A stretch of DNA of 64,000 bases from Pseudomonas viridiflava. Lineage in GTDB: Bacteria; Pseudomonadota; Gammaproteobacteria; Pseudomonadales; Pseudomonadaceae. The position numbers and the translations under genes are program-made. Location: the NCBI GenBank assembly GCA_900596015.1, contig UVIF01000001.1, positions 328,513 to 392,512 on the forward strand. The letters run 5' to 3'. The notes beneath the pieces are model-generated. The model made no database searches. It saw only the letters and a list, made by a program, of their open reading frames with translations, and was not told the DNA's origin. Each line of letters starts with the position of its first letter. Position 1 is the first letter of the stretch. Of the stretch, positions 50,061-60,407 are shown one piece after another.

Positions 50061-52670
50061 GTGCTTGAAGCCTATCGCAAACACATCGAAGAGCGTGCCG
50101 CCCAGGGTATCGTGCCCCAGCCGCTTAACGCCGAACAAACCGCAGGCCTGGTCGAGCTGCTGAAAAACCCTCCCGCCGGCGAAGAAGCCTTCCTGGTCGA
50201 CCTGATCACCAACCGCGTACCCCCAGGGGTCGACGAAGCCGCCTACGTCAAGGCCGGTTTCCTCTCTGCCCTGGCCAAGGGCGAAGCCACTTCGCCGCTG
50301 ATCGACAGCAAGCGTGCCGTTGAACTGCTCGGCACCATGCAGGGCGGCTACAACATCGCCACCATGGTCGAACTGCTCGACGACGCGACCCTTGCGCCGG
50401 TTGCCGCCGAACAGCTCAAGTTCACCCTGCTGATGTTCGATGCCTTCCACGACGTCGCGGAAAAAGCCAAGAACGGCAATGCCCACGCTAAAGGCGTGCT
50501 GCAATCCTGGGCCGACGGCGAGTGGTTCAAGAAGCGTCCGACCCTGGCCGACAAGATCAGCCTGCGGGTCTTCAAGGTCACCGGCGAAACCAACACCGAC
50601 GACCTCTCCCCTGCGCCCGACGCCTGGTCGCGCCCGGACATCCCGCTGCACGCCCTGGCCATGCTGAAAATGGCCCGCGAAGGCATCGTGCCCGACGTGC
50701 AGGGCTCGATCGGCCCGATGAAGCAGATTGCCCAGATGTACGCCGACGGCTACCCGGTCGCCTACGTGGGTGACGTGGTCGGTACCGGTTCGTCGCGCAA
50801 GTCGGCAACCAACTCGGTGCTGTGGTTCTTCGGTACCGACATCCCGTACGTGCCGAACAAGCGCGCCGGCGGTTTCTGCTTCGGCACCAAGATCGCTCCG
50901 ATCTTCTACAACACTATGGAAGACGCCGGCGCCCTGCCGATCGAGTTCGACGTGTCGAACATCAACATGGGTGACGTGATCGACCTGTACCCGCACCAGG
51001 GCAAGGTCTGCAAGCACGACAGCGACGAAGTGATCACCACCTTCGAGCTCAAGACCCCGGTACTGCTCGACGAAGTCCGTGCAGGCGGCCGTATCCCGCT
51101 GATCGTCGGCCGCGGCCTGACCGACAAGGCGCGTGCCGAGCTGGGCCTGGGCCCGACCGATCTGTTCAAGCTGCCCGAAGCCCCGGTCGACACCGGCAAG
51201 GGCTACACCCTGGCGCAGAAGATGGTCGGCAAGGCCTGCGGCCTGCCAGAGAACCAGGGCGTGCGTCCCGGCACCTACTGCGAGCCGAAGATGACCACCG
51301 TCGGTTCCCAGGACACCACTGGCCCGATGACCCGCGACGAGCTGAAAGACCTGGCGTGCCTGGGCTTCTCCGCCGACCTGGTCATGCAGTCCTTCTGCCA
51401 CACCGCGGCCTATCCCAAGCCGATCGACGTGACCACCCACCACACCCTGCCGGATTTTATCCGCACCCGTGGCGGCGTGTCCCTGCGTCCAGGCGACGGC
51501 ATCATCCACAGCTGGCTGAACCGCATGCTGCTGCCCGATACCGTCGGCACCGGTGGTGACTCGCACACCCGTTTCCCGATCGGCATTTCGTTCCCGGCCG
51601 GTTCCGGTCTGGTGGCCTTCGCCGCCGCTACCGGCGTCATGCCGCTGGACATGCCCGAGTCGGTGCTGGTGCGCTTCAAGGGCACCATGCAGCCAGGCAT
51701 CACCCTGCGCGATCTGGTCCACGCGATTCCGTACTACGCCATTCAGAAAGGCCTGCTGACCGTCGAGAAGAAAGGCAAGATCAACGCCTTCTCGGGCCGC
51801 ATTCTGGAAATCGAAGGCTTGAACGAGCTGACCGTGGAACAGGCGTTCGAGCTGTCCGACGCCTCGGCCGAGCGCTCTGCCGCCGGTTGCACCATCAAGC
51901 TGCCGGAAAAAGCCATTGCCGAATACCTGAAGTCCAACATCACCCTGCTGCGCTGGATGATCAGCGAAGGCTACGGCGATGCGCGGACCATGGAACGTCG
52001 TGCGCAGGCCATGGAAGCGTGGCTGGCCAACCCGGAACTGCTGAGTGCCGATGCCGACGCCGAATACGCCGAAATCATCGAGATCGACCTGAGCGACTTG
52101 AAAGAGCCGGTCCTGTGTGCACCGAACGATCCGGACGATGCACGTCTGCTGTCCACCGTTCAGGGCGAGAAGATCGACGAAGTGTTCATCGGCTCGTGCA
52201 TGACCAACATCGGCCACTTCCGCGCTGCCGGCAAGTTGCTCGACAAGGTCAAGGGTCAACTGCCGACCCGTCTGTGGCTGTCGCCGCCGACCAAGATGGA
52301 TGCTCATCAGCTGACCGAGGAAGGCTACTACGGCATCTACGGCAAGGCTGGCGCACGTATGGAGATGCCGGGCTGCTCGCTGTGCATGGGTAACCAGGCA
52401 CGCGTGGAACCCAACTCCACCGTGGTGTCCACTTCGACCCGCAACTTCCCGAACCGCCTGGGCGATGGTGCCAACGTGTACCTGGCATCCGCCGAACTGG
52501 CCGCTGTCGCGTCCATTCTGGGCAAGCTGCCGACCGTTGAAGAGTACATGGGCTACGCGGCCAGCATCGACAGCATGGCTGCCGATGTGTATCGCTACCT
52601 CAGCTTCGACCAGATCGCCGAGTTCCGCGATGCTGCGGCCAACGCGAACATTCCGGTGGTTCAGGCTTGA
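50061..52670 (+). CDS. acnB: Aconitate hydratase B
   Basis: This 869-residue [4Fe-4S] enzyme interconverts citrate and isocitrate; AcnB can also bind mRNA when its cluster is lost. The N-terminal HEAT-like domain, the swivel domain and the catalytic part are in the AcnB order; cluster cysteines are in [20 protein letters not shown] and [10 protein letters not shown] regions. I chose GTG 50061 ([13 protein letters not shown]) because GAGGG stands eight bases upstream and the length equals that of relatives. Five upstream codons are open but less likely. A strong terminator follows. Confidence 0.97.
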   Translation: MLEAYRKHIEERAAQGIVPQPLNAEQTAGLVELLKNPPAGEEAFLVDLITNRVPPGVDEAAYVKAGFLSALAKGEATSPLIDSKRAVELLGTMQGGYNIATMVELLDDATLAPVAAEQLKFTLLMFDAFHDVAEKAKNGNAHAKGVLQSWADGEWFKKRPTLADKISLRVFKVTGETNTDDLSPAPDAWSRPDIPLHALAMLKMAREGIVPDVQGSIGPMKQIAQMYADGYPVAYVGDVVGTGSSRKSATNSVLWFFGTDIPYVPNKRAGGFCFGTKIAPIFYNTMEDAGALPIEFDVSNINMGDVIDLYPHQGKVCKHDSDEVITTFELKTPVLLDEVRAGGRIPLIVGRGLTDKARAELGLGPTDLFKLPEAPVDTGKGYTLAQKMVGKACGLPENQGVRPGTYCEPKMTTVGSQDTTGPMTRDELKDLACLGFSADLVMQSFCHTAAYPKPIDVTTHHTLPDFIRTRGGVSLRPGDGIIHSWLNRMLLPDTVGTGGDSHTRFPIGISFPAGSGLVAFAAATGVMPLDMPESVLVRFKGTMQPGITLRDLVHAIPYYAIQKGLLTVEKKGKINAFSGRILEIEGLNELTVEQAFELSDASAERSAAGCTIKLPEKAIAEYLKSNITLLRWMISEGYGDARTMERRAQAMEAWLANPELLSADADAEYAEIIEIDLSDLKEPVLCAPNDPDDARLLSTVQGEKIDEVFIGSCMTNIGHFRAAGKLLDKVKGQLPTRLWLSPPTKMDAHQLTEEGYYGIYGKAGARMEMPGCSLCMGNQARVEPNSTVVSTSTRNFPNRLGDGANVYLASAELAAVASILGKLPTVEEYMGYAASIDSMAADVYRYLSFDQIAEFRDAAANANIPVVQA

Positions 52671-52694
52671 TGCCACGCTGAAATGAGCTGAACG

Positions 52695-52723
52695 AAAAAA
52701 CCCGTCATTTGACGGGTTTTTTT
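52695..52723 (+). terminator. Intrinsic terminator after acnB
   Basis: An AAAAAACCCGTCA/TTT/TGACGGGTTTTTTT type hairpin begins 25 bases after the acnB stop. The perfect stem and T7 are typical; the A-run on the other side makes it possibly bidirectional. Confidence 0.92.
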
Positions 52724-52760
52724 GTGGGCGGTGATCGGATCAGAGATGGGCGGTGAGCGC

Positions 52761-52817
52761 TTCGCGGCCGATGACCGCTTCTACGGATAACCCGCAGGAG
52801 CGGTCATCGGCCGCGAA
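52761..52817. repeat. REP pair between acnB and gdhB
   Basis: TTCGCGGCCGATGACCGCTT and on to CTAC (52761-52784) is mirrored by CGCAGGAGCGGTCATCGGCC and on to GCGAA (52793-52817). The inner GGCCGATGACCGCT is exactly complementary to AGCGGTCATCGGCC. It fills the gap between the convergent ends of acnB and gdhB. Confidence 0.85.
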
Positions 52818-52832
52818 AAAGCCAACCTCGCC

Positions 52833-55800
52833 TCAGCTGACTTGCACGCCTCCACTCAACGCCAGGTCCATCAGTTCGCGATTCGCCACTGCGTACATGG
52901 CGTAATCGGTACCCGTGGCGGCCTTGATCTCGTCGAGCATGGCGCGCCAGCGCTTGACCATCACCTCGTGCTGTTCCAGCCACAGGTCCAGGCGCTCTTC
53001 GACATCACCCGGCGCATCCTGCATCTTCAGCACGGAAATGGTGATTGCCCGCTGCTGCAGGTCGATGTCGTCGCGGAAGGCCTCGCGCGCCAGCGCCTGC
53101 CAGTTGTTCTCCACCGGCAGGCTGCTGATCTGCTGCAGGTACCAGGTCAGGTCCAGCTTGCTGCCCACGGCGAAGAACGCCTTGGCCACTTCGGCGGCAT
53201 TCTGGCCGGTGACGTCCGACGCTTCGATGATCGGCAACAGCGTGTACAGGTGGCTGGTGCCGGCAACCATGCGTGCCAGCAACTCCGGTACGCCTGACTC
53301 GACATAGCCCTGGTAGCGGGTCTGCCACCGCTCGCGGGTCGGGCCCTCGAGCAGCTCGTCGAGCTTGAGCCCCAACGCTGCGATGTGCGGACCGAAATGC
53401 GCCACATCGCGACCGGCGTCCAGCTCGTTGCGGCGGCTGCGCAGGAACCAGCGAGTGGCCCGTCGACCCAGACGCATCAGCTCGTCCATCAGAGCCAGCT
53501 GGACATCGGCAGACACCTGATAGTCCAGCGCCTCGATCTGGCGGAACCAGTGCGGCAGGTGGAAGATGTCGCGCACGATGGCGTAGGCCCCGACCACGCT
53601 GGCCGGGGTCATGCCAGTGGACTCCTTCAAGCGCTGCACGAAGGTGATGCCCATGTTGTTGACCAGGTCGTTGGCGATCTGGGTGCTGACGATCTCGCGC
53701 TTGAGGCGGTGGCTGCGCATGGCCTCGGCGTACTTGCTGACCAGCGACGGCGGGAAGGCCGTCTCCATGTCGCGAGTCAGATAGACGTCGTCGGGTACTG
53801 CCGAAGCCAGCAGCGCTTCGTTGAGGTCGATCTTGCTGTAGGAGATCAGTACCGACAGTTCGGCTCGGGTCAGGCCCTGCTTGTTCGCGACGCGCTCGTT
53901 GAGCTGCTCCTCGGTGGGCAGGAACTCGATGGCGCGGTCCAGCTTGCCGCGCGCTTCCAGGTCGGCCATCAGGCGACGGTACTCGGCCAGTCGCTCGTAG
54001 GCCTTGCGCGCCGCCAGCGACAGCGCCTGGGTCTGCTTGTAGTTGTTGCCCAGCACCAGATGGCCGACTTCCTCGGTCATGCTGCCCAGCAGCAGGTTGC
54101 GCTGCTTCTCGGTCATGTCCCCGGCCTGCACGGCTTCGTTGAGCAGAATCTTGATGTTGACTTCGTGGTCGGAGCAATCCACGCCGGCCGCGTTGTCGAT
54201 GAAGTCAGTGTTGGTCGCGCCGCCGTTGAGGCCGAACTCGACACGGCCCAGCTGGGTCATGCCCAGGTTGCCGCCCTCGCCCACCACTTTGCAGCGCAGC
54301 TCGTTGCCATTCACGCGCAGGGCGTCGTTGGCCTTGTCGCCGACATCGGCGTGGCTCTCGTCACTGGACTTGACGTAGGTACCGATACCGCCGTTCCACA
54401 ACAGGTCGACCGGCGCCTTGAGCAGCGCGTTGAGCAGCTCGGTCGGGGTCAGCTTGTCGGCCTTGATGTCGAAGCGCTCTTTCATCTGCGCGCTGATGGC
54501 GATGCTCTTGGCGCTGCGCGAGAAGATACCGCCACCGGCTGACATGATCGAGGTGTCGTAGTCGCTCCACGCCGAGCGCGGCAGGTCATACAGGCGCTGA
54601 CGTTCGGCGAAGCTGCTGGCCGGTTCCGGGTTGGGGTCGATGAAGATGTGCAGGTGGTTGAAAGCCGCCACCAGTTGCAGCTTGTCGGACATCAACAAGC
54701 CATTGCCGAACACGTCGCCGGCCATGTCGCCGATGCCGATGACGGTGATGCTGTCTTTCTGCACGTTGATGCCGCGTTCGCGGAAATGCCGCTGCACGCC
54801 GACCCAGGCGCCCTTGGCGGTGATGCCCATCTTCTTGTGGTCGTAGCCCGCCGAGCCGCCGGAGGCGAACGCATCGCCCAGCCAGAAGCCGTAGTCGATG
54901 GCAATGCCGTTGGCGATGTCGGAAAAGGTCGCGGTGCCCTTGTCTGCGGCCACTACCAGGTACGGGTCGTCATCGTCGTGACGCACGACGTTGGCCGGCG
55001 GCACCACGCTGCCGTCCTTGAGGTTGTCGGTGATGTCGAGCAGACCGGAGATGAAGATGCGGTAGCAGGCCACGGCCTCGTTCTGCACCTCGTCGCGGCT
55101 GCCGCCCAGCGGCAACCGGCGCGGGACGAACCCACCCTTGGCGCCCACCGGCACGATCACCGAGTTCTTCACGTGCTGCGCCTTGACCAGGCCCAGTACC
55201 TCGGTGCGGAAGTCTTCCTCGCGGTCCGACCAGCGCAGGCCACCGCGGGCGACGTTGCCGAAACGCAGGTGAACGCCTTCGACCCGCGGCGAGTAGACGA
55301 AGATCTCGAACTTGGGCACCGGCTTGGGCAGTTCGGGAATCAGCTTGGGGTTGAACTTGAAGCTGAAGTACGACTTGACCTGGCCATTGGCGTCGGGCTG
55401 GTAGAAGTTGGTGCGCAGGGTCGCCTTGATCAGGTCCAGATAGCGACGCAGGATGCGGTCTTCGTTGAGCACCTGAACGTCGTCCAGGGCACTCAGGATC
55501 GCCTGTTCCAGGCGTTGCTGCTTGTCGTCCAGGTCATCGCCTGCCAGCTTGCGCGCCAGGTAGAAGCGGGTCTTGAACAGCCGCGTCAGTTCCCGGGCAA
55601 TGTCGGTATGGTTGTTCAAGGTGCTGGCGATGTAGCCGAGGTCGAAGCCCAGGCGGATCTGCTTGAGATAGCGCGCATAGGCACGCAGCAAGGCGACGTC
55701 GCGCCATGGCAGGCCTGCGGTGAGCACCAGGCGGTTAAACGCATCGTTCTCGGCGTCGCCGCGCACGATGTGCACGAAGGCATCCTGCAGCGTGTCGTTG

Positions 55801-57692
55801 AGCTGCTGGATGTCGAGGTTCAGGCCTTCGCTGTAGGTAAAGGCGAAGTCATGGATCCAGTACTCGCGACCACTGCGATGGCGCAGGCGGTAGGGGAATT
55901 CGCCCAGTACGCGCAGGCCCAGGTTCTCGAGGATCGGCAACACGTCGGACAGCGCCAGCGGCGTGTCGGCGTGGTACAGCTTGCAATGCAACTGGCGTTC
56001 GCCGCCTTGCGCCAGTGGCTGGTAGAAACTCATCACCAGTGGGCGCGATTCGGACAGCGCCAGCAAGTGCTGCATGTCGACTACCGCGGAATGCGCGGCG
56101 AAGCGCTCGCGGAAACCGGCCGGGAAGCCTTTCGGGAAATCGGCCAGTACGTTGGTGCCGGCGGCCTCGCCGAAGCTTTCGATGGTCAGGCTGGCGTAGT
56201 CGTCCTGCCACGAACGGCAGGCCTGGATCACTTCGTTTTCCAGTTGCTGCGGATCGATGTCCAGACGGCTCTTGGGGTCCACGCGCAGGATCAGCTGCAC
56301 GCGAGCCAGCACGGACTCGGAGAAGAACGTCCAGAACTCGCAGTCGCTGGCCTTGAGGCGCTCCATGAGCACCTGCTGGATCTTCTGCCGTACTTCGGTG
56401 GAGTAAACGTCGCGCGGCACGTAGGCCAGGCAGTAGCAGAAGCGCCCGTAGGGGTCCTTGCGCAGGAACACGCGGATCTTGTTGCGCTCCTGGATCTGCA
56501 CGATCGACATGACGGTGCTGAACAGCTCGTCGATCGGGGTCTGGAACAGGTCGTCGCGCGGCAGCACCTCCACCACCTGGGCCAGCTCCTTGCCCAGGTG
56601 CGCCTTGGCATGGAAACCGGAGCGGCGTTCGATCTCGGCGACCTTGCGCCGGATATAGGGGATTTCGCGCACGCTCTCGCCATACACCGACGAGGTGTAC
56701 AGGCCCATGAAGCGGCATTCCTTGAGTACCTTGCCGTCGCCGTCGATCTGACGGATCGACACGTAGTCGGGATACGCCGGGCGATGCACACGGCTGGGGT
56801 GCGCAGCCTTGGCGAAGGACAGCAGCATCGGCTCGTGCAGGTACTGCACGGCGTAGTCTTCGATATGCAGGTCTTCGCTGCTCAGGCCGGCACGCAGCAG
56901 CCGGGTCAGGCCCAGGAACGACTGCGGGTCATAGCGCAGCTGGCCACCCTGCGCATCGGCGTCGACCACGAACTCTTCGTAGCCCAGGAAGGTGAAATGG
57001 TTGTCGGTCAACCATTCGAGGAACGCGGTGATCTCGGCTTTTTCCTGCGCATCGCTGGCGAACGCAGTCTGTTCCACCAGCGTGATCATCTCGCGGACCT
57101 TGGCCTTCATCGGCTCGAAGTCCTGCACCGCCATGCGCACTTCACCCAGCACCTGTTCCAGCTCCCGGGCCAGCACGCTGAGCTCGGCGGCGTTGGCGCA
57201 ACGGTCGATTTCCAGGTACATCAGCGATTCATGCAGGACGTCTTCGCCCTGGGCACCCTTGGCCAGCACTTCGAGCAACTCGCCCTGACTGCCGCGGCGA
57301 ACGCTGAGCACGGTGGTCTGCAAGGTATGGATGCTGTAGCCGCGGCGGTTGAGTTCGGTGCGCACCGAATCCACCAGGAACGGCAGGTCGTGATGCAGCA
57401 CTTCGACGGCGGTGTGGGTGGACTGCCAGCCGTGACGTTCGTAATCGGGGTTGTAGACGCGCACCTGCGGCTTGGCGTGATCGAAGCGCTGCAACAGACG
57501 CCAGGCCGACAGGGTGCAACCGGCCAGGTCGCTGAGGCGCCGCTGGGTGAGCTCGTCCAACGAGATGATGCCGAAGAACTGATCGGCGAACAGCGCCACT
57601 TGTGGCAGTGCCTGTTCGCTGATGTGCTGAGCCAGGGCCGATTGCAGTTGATGCTGAAAGTCGGCTTTGCTGGCTGCGGTGAAGAACGCCAT
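52833..57692 (-). CDS. gdhB: NAD-specific glutamate dehydrogenase, large 180-kDa type
   Basis: This 1619-residue enzyme deaminates glutamate to 2-oxoglutarate with NAD, feeding nitrogen and carbon from amino acids such as arginine. The length and order are those of the large (L180) class: an N-terminal regulatory half with ACT-like stretches, then a catalytic part with the PVGAKGGFVPRRLP lysine region, DKGTATFSDIANGIA, and the GGIGTYVKSSDESH segment, and a long C-terminal region. Start ATG 57692 has GGAG about 7 bases upstream. It is convergent with acnB and divergent from the acidic-protein gene at 57961. Very long antisense open frames over it are shadows. Confidence 0.96.
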   Translation of the reverse strand: MAFFTAASKADFQHQLQSALAQHISEQALPQVALFADQFFGIISLDELTQRRLSDLAGCTLSAWRLLQRFDHAKPQVRVYNPDYERHGWQSTHTAVEVLHHDLPFLVDSVRTELNRRGYSIHTLQTTVLSVRRGSQGELLEVLAKGAQGEDVLHESLMYLEIDRCANAAELSVLARELEQVLGEVRMAVQDFEPMKAKVREMITLVEQTAFASDAQEKAEITAFLEWLTDNHFTFLGYEEFVVDADAQGGQLRYDPQSFLGLTRLLRAGLSSEDLHIEDYAVQYLHEPMLLSFAKAAHPSRVHRPAYPDYVSIRQIDGDGKVLKECRFMGLYTSSVYGESVREIPYIRRKVAEIERRSGFHAKAHLGKELAQVVEVLPRDDLFQTPIDELFSTVMSIVQIQERNKIRVFLRKDPYGRFCYCLAYVPRDVYSTEVRQKIQQVLMERLKASDCEFWTFFSESVLARVQLILRVDPKSRLDIDPQQLENEVIQACRSWQDDYASLTIESFGEAAGTNVLADFPKGFPAGFRERFAAHSAVVDMQHLLALSESRPLVMSFYQPLAQGGERQLHCKLYHADTPLALSDVLPILENLGLRVLGEFPYRLRHRSGREYWIHDFAFTYSEGLNLDIQQLNDTLQDAFVHIVRGDAENDAFNRLVLTAGLPWRDVALLRAYARYLKQIRLGFDLGYIASTLNNHTDIARELTRLFKTRFYLARKLAGDDLDDKQQRLEQAILSALDDVQVLNEDRILRRYLDLIKATLRTNFYQPDANGQVKSYFSFKFNPKLIPELPKPVPKFEIFVYSPRVEGVHLRFGNVARGGLRWSDREEDFRTEVLGLVKAQHVKNSVIVPVGAKGGFVPRRLPLGGSRDEVQNEAVACYRIFISGLLDITDNLKDGSVVPPANVVRHDDDDPYLVVAADKGTATFSDIANGIAIDYGFWLGDAFASGGSAGYDHKKMGITAKGAWVGVQRHFRERGINVQKDSITVIGIGDMAGDVFGNGLLMSDKLQLVAAFNHLHIFIDPNPEPASSFAERQRLYDLPRSAWSDYDTSIMSAGGGIFSRSAKSIAISAQMKERFDIKADKLTPTELLNALLKAPVDLLWNGGIGTYVKSSDESHADVGDKANDALRVNGNELRCKVVGEGGNLGMTQLGRVEFGLNGGATNTDFIDNAAGVDCSDHEVNIKILLNEAVQAGDMTEKQRNLLLGSMTEEVGHLVLGNNYKQTQALSLAARKAYERLAEYRRLMADLEARGKLDRAIEFLPTEEQLNERVANKQGLTRAELSVLISYSKIDLNEALLASAVPDDVYLTRDMETAFPPSLVSKYAEAMRSHRLKREIVSTQIANDLVNNMGITFVQRLKESTGMTPASVVGAYAIVRDIFHLPHWFRQIEALDYQVSADVQLALMDELMRLGRRATRWFLRSRRNELDAGRDVAHFGPHIAALGLKLDELLEGPTRERWQTRYQGYVESGVPELLARMVAGTSHLYTLLPIIEASDVTGQNAAEVAKAFFAVGSKLDLTWYLQQISSLPVENNWQALAREAFRDDIDLQQRAITISVLKMQDAPGDVEERLDLWLEQHEVMVKRWRAMLDEIKAATGTDYAMYAVANRELMDLALSGGVQVS

Positions 57693-57923
57693 CTGTGGTA
57701 CTCCGCTTGGGCTTTGTTATTGGGTGAAGCGTCGCAAGTCACCCCGGTTCGGATCAACCATAGCCAATCCGGCGCTGCGGGGCGACATTTCAAGAGGTCC
57801 AACGACCTAGCTTACCCAGAGCCCGGCATGCACTCTTGCGGTGCGGCGACATATTCGGTCATGCAGGAGTTGTCGTACGAGACCGCTGGTACGGGCGTTC
57901 CAGCCGATCGGACAGTAGTCGGG

Positions 57924-57929
57924 TATAAT
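57924..57929 (+). promoter_or_regulatory. Candidate -10 box before the acidic protein gene
   Basis: A perfect TATAAT stands 31 bases before ATG 57961. The -35 region is weak. A transcript from here would begin near 57936, past the alternative ATG at 57931, which favours 57961 as the start. The rest of the 268-base divergent gap shows no clear element. Confidence 0.45.
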
Positions 57930-57960
57930 CATGGCACATTCATATGACAGGCTTCCCCGC

Positions 57961-58311
57961 ATGCGCATCACCGCCACTCTGTTGCTGGCCAACCCCCGTG
58001 ACGAAGAAGAAGACGACATGGCGCTGCTGTGCTGCCACGGCAGCGCCGGCGAAATGTTTCTGATGACGCGCTTTCCGGACGAAGAAGAGCTGGAAATTAC
58101 CCTCGGCGAAGAGCCTTACCTGCTGCGCGAACTCAAGGTTACCTCGAGCGCCAACTGCCTGCTGGTGGCGGTAGCAGCCGGGGATGCCGAAGTGTTCGGT
58201 GGAGATGACCTGCTGGAGATCGTGTACCCCAGCGATGAGGCGCAACGGGTCGAGATCGAAGAGACGTTGAGAATTCTGCTGCAGGGTGTAGGTGCGCTGG
58301 AAATCACCTGA
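57961..58311 (+). CDS. Acidic hypothetical protein beside the MoxR operon (PA3069-like position)
   Basis: This 116-residue protein has no signal peptide or membrane segment. It reads MRITATLLLANPRDEEEDDM, then alternating hydrophobic and acidic strands (MTRFPDEEELEITLGEE, LLEIVYPSDEAQRVEIEETL), which suggests a small beta-rich domain. I do not recognise a family. Its place between gdhB and the moxR genes is shared by P. aeruginosa PA3069, so it is probably a conserved gene. I chose ATG 57961; ATG 57931 would start ten codons earlier but precedes the likely transcript start. Confidence 0.7.
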   Translation: MRITATLLLANPRDEEEDDMALLCCHGSAGEMFLMTRFPDEEELEITLGEEPYLLRELKVTSSANCLLVAVAAGDAEVFGGDDLLEIVYPSDEAQRVEIEETLRILLQGVGALEIT

Positions 58312-58346
58312 CCTCGCTCTCCGCAGCTCTGTATATCTGTATACGT

Positions 58347-58373
58347 GCAGGAGCGGCCACTGGCCGCTCCTAC
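58347..58373. repeat. Single REP-like palindrome
   Basis: AGGAGCGGCCA/C/TGGCCGCTCCT (58349-58371) is a perfect 11-base palindrome around one base, followed by AC. It is the REP-type sequence in a self-complementary form, in the 187-base gap before moxR. Confidence 0.8.
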
Positions 58374-58498
58374 GGGACACAGAACTGCCCGATCGAACAC
58401 GCCGATTTCTCTGCCACCCGCCAATGCATTAAAGTAGTGACCCCCGGCCAAGACGCCTTCACCTGCGTACTCGGTCCCTTTTTCAGGAACCGTCGACG

Positions 58499-59458
58499 AT
58501 GGAACATCGTGAAGCGCTGATGGCGCTGCGAACCTTTCTTTCCACGCAGATCCTTGGCCAGGAAAAACTGGTCGAGCGCCTGCTGATCGTGCTGCTGGCA
58601 GACGGTCACATGCTGGTCGAGGGCGCGCCGGGGCTGGCCAAGACCAAAGCCATCAAGGAACTGGCCGAAGGCGTCGAGGCTCAGTTCCATCGTATCCAGT
58701 TCACCCCGGACCTGCTGCCGGCCGACATCACCGGCACCGAGATCTATCGACCCGAAACCGGCAGCTTCGTGTTCCAGCAGGGGCCGATCTTCCACAACCT
58801 GGTGCTCGCCGACGAGATCAACCGTGCGCCGGCCAAGGTGCAGTCGGCCCTGCTCGAGGCCATGGCCGAACGTCAGGTCAGTGTTGGTCGCAGTACCTAC
58901 GACCTGTCGCCGTTGTTCCTGGTGATGGCAACGCAGAACCCGATCGAGCAGGAAGGCACCTACCCGCTGCCCGAGGCACAGCTCGACCGGTTCCTGATGC
59001 ACGTCAAGATCGGCTTCCCGGATGCGGCCGTGGAACGCCGCATCCTGCAGCAGGCTCGCGGCGAGGCGCTCAATGGCGAAACCAAGCCCGAGCGGCGTGT
59101 CAGCCAGCAGGCCATCTTCGCCGCACGCAAGGAGATCCTCGGTCTGTACATGGCCGATGCCGTGGAGGAATACCTGGTGCAGCTGGTCATGGCGACGCGC
59201 ACCCCGAGCAAGTTCGACGCCGAGCTCGGCGAATGGCTGGCCTATGGCGCCAGCCCGCGGGGCTCCATTTCCCTGGATCGCTGCGCACGTGCCCATGCCT
59301 GGCTGGCGGGACGCGATTTCGTCAGCCCGGAAGACATCCAGGCCGTGCTGTTCGACGTGCTGCGTCATCGCATCATCCTGTCGTTCGAAGCGGAAGCCGC
59401 CGGGGTCGATCAGGATCGCGTGATCCAGCGCATCCTCGACGTCGTGGCCGTCGCCTAG
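58499..59458 (+). CDS. MoxR-type AAA+ ATPase
   Basis: This 319-residue protein is a MoxR AAA+ ATPase. Walker A is GAPGLAKTKA, Walker B is LVLADEINRAP, sensor 1 is ATQNPIEQEGTYPLPEAQLDRF and the C-terminal lid domain follows. MoxR ATPases work as chaperones with von Willebrand proteins encoded next to them. Here the next genes are DUF58, DUF4381, two VWA proteins and BatD, the usual MoxR/Bat set linked to envelope stress and oxygen tolerance. The start is ATG 58499, with a moderate GGAA upstream. Confidence 0.93.
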   Translation: MEHREALMALRTFLSTQILGQEKLVERLLIVLLADGHMLVEGAPGLAKTKAIKELAEGVEAQFHRIQFTPDLLPADITGTEIYRPETGSFVFQQGPIFHNLVLADEINRAPAKVQSALLEAMAERQVSVGRSTYDLSPLFLVMATQNPIEQEGTYPLPEAQLDRFLMHVKIGFPDAAVERRILQQARGEALNGETKPERRVSQQAIFAARKEILGLYMADAVEEYLVQLVMATRTPSKFDAELGEWLAYGASPRGSISLDRCARAHAWLAGRDFVSPEDIQAVLFDVLRHRIILSFEAEAAGVDQDRVIQRILDVVAVA

Positions 59459-59462
59459 CCCC

Positions 59463-60407
59463 ATGACCCAGGAGCCGCGGCCAGAGCCTGGCATTCGCAT
59501 CAGCCTGGCCGAGCTGATCGAAATGCGCCATCGGGTGCGCGAAGTGCAGCTGTTCTCCACACCGGCCCAGCGCAGCCCGTTGATCGGCCTGCACCACTCC
59601 AAACTGCGCGGCCGCGGTGTGGACTTCGACCAGGTGCGCGTGTATCAGGCAGGTGACGATGTGCGCAGCATCGACTGGCGGGTCACGGCGCGCACCCAGG
59701 AGCCGCACACCAAGCTGTTCCACGAGGAGCGCGAGCGGCCCATCTTCATTCTCGTCGAGCAGAGCCGGCGGTTGTTTTTTGGCTCGGGCCAGATGTTCAA
59801 GTCGGTGCTCGCCGCCCAGGCCGCAGCGTTGATCGGCTGGGCCGCGCTGGGGCACAACGATCGAGTCGGCGGGCTGGTGTTCGGCGACGGCGAGCACTAC
59901 GAGATCAAGCCCCGGCGCAGCAAGCAGAGCTTGCTGCAGTTGCTCAACCGCCTGGTGCGCGTGAACCAGTCACTGCACACCGAAGCGCTGCCGGAAAAGG
60001 ACGCGCTGGGCATGGCCCTGCGTCGGGCGCGCGAAGTGTTGCGCCCCGGCAGCCTGGCCATCGTCATCTGTGATGAGCGCGCGCTGAGCGACGGCGCCGA
60101 GCAGCAGCTCAGCCTGCTGTCGCGCCACTGCGACCTGCTGTTGCTGCCGGTGTCCGATCCGCTCGATCATGCGCTGCCGGCCGCCGGGCTGCTGCGTTTC
60201 GCCCAGCGTGGCAGGCAGATGGAAATCGATACGCTGAACCCGGAGATGCGCCTGGCCTACCGTGCGTTGAGCGAGGCGCGCATCGCTCGATGGGAACGCC
60301 TGGCGCAAAAGCTGCGTGTGCTGCTGATGCCGCTGAGCACGCAGAGCGAAATGATCGAGCAACTGCGCGAATACCTCAATCCGCAGCGGCCGGGCAAACT
60401 CAAATGA
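59463..60407 (+). CDS. DUF58 domain protein
   Basis: This 314-residue protein carries DUF58, whose mark is GVDFDQVRVYQAGDDVRSID and the following WRVTAR. The C-terminal half has a VWA-like fold with a diverged metal site (FILVEQSRRLFFG). It starts five bases after the moxR stop and ends in an ATGA overlap with the next gene, so it is firmly in the operon. It is thought to link the ATPase to the membrane VWA proteins. Confidence 0.92.
   Translation: MTQEPRPEPGIRISLAELIEMRHRVREVQLFSTPAQRSPLIGLHHSKLRGRGVDFDQVRVYQAGDDVRSIDWRVTARTQEPHTKLFHEERERPIFILVEQSRRLFFGSGQMFKSVLAAQAAALIGWAALGHNDRVGGLVFGDGEHYEIKPRRSKQSLLQLLNRLVRVNQSLHTEALPEKDALGMALRRAREVLRPGSLAIVICDERALSDGAEQQLSLLSRHCDLLLLPVSDPLDHALPAAGLLRFAQRGRQMEIDTLNPEMRLAYRALSEARIARWERLAQKLRVLLMPLSTQSEMIEQLREYLNPQRPGKLK

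Noticed and set aside
49908..52676. A 922-codon open frame antisense to acnB
   Set aside because: acnB on the plus strand has full family identity; the antisense product is a shadow.
54648..57947. A 1099-codon open frame on the plus strand over gdhB
   Set aside because: It mirrors the codon pattern of gdhB; in GC-rich genomes the antisense frame stays open. The translation shows no known domain.
58331..58344. GTATA-TCTG-TATAC small palindrome before moxR
   Set aside because: Five-base arms are too short to support a site.
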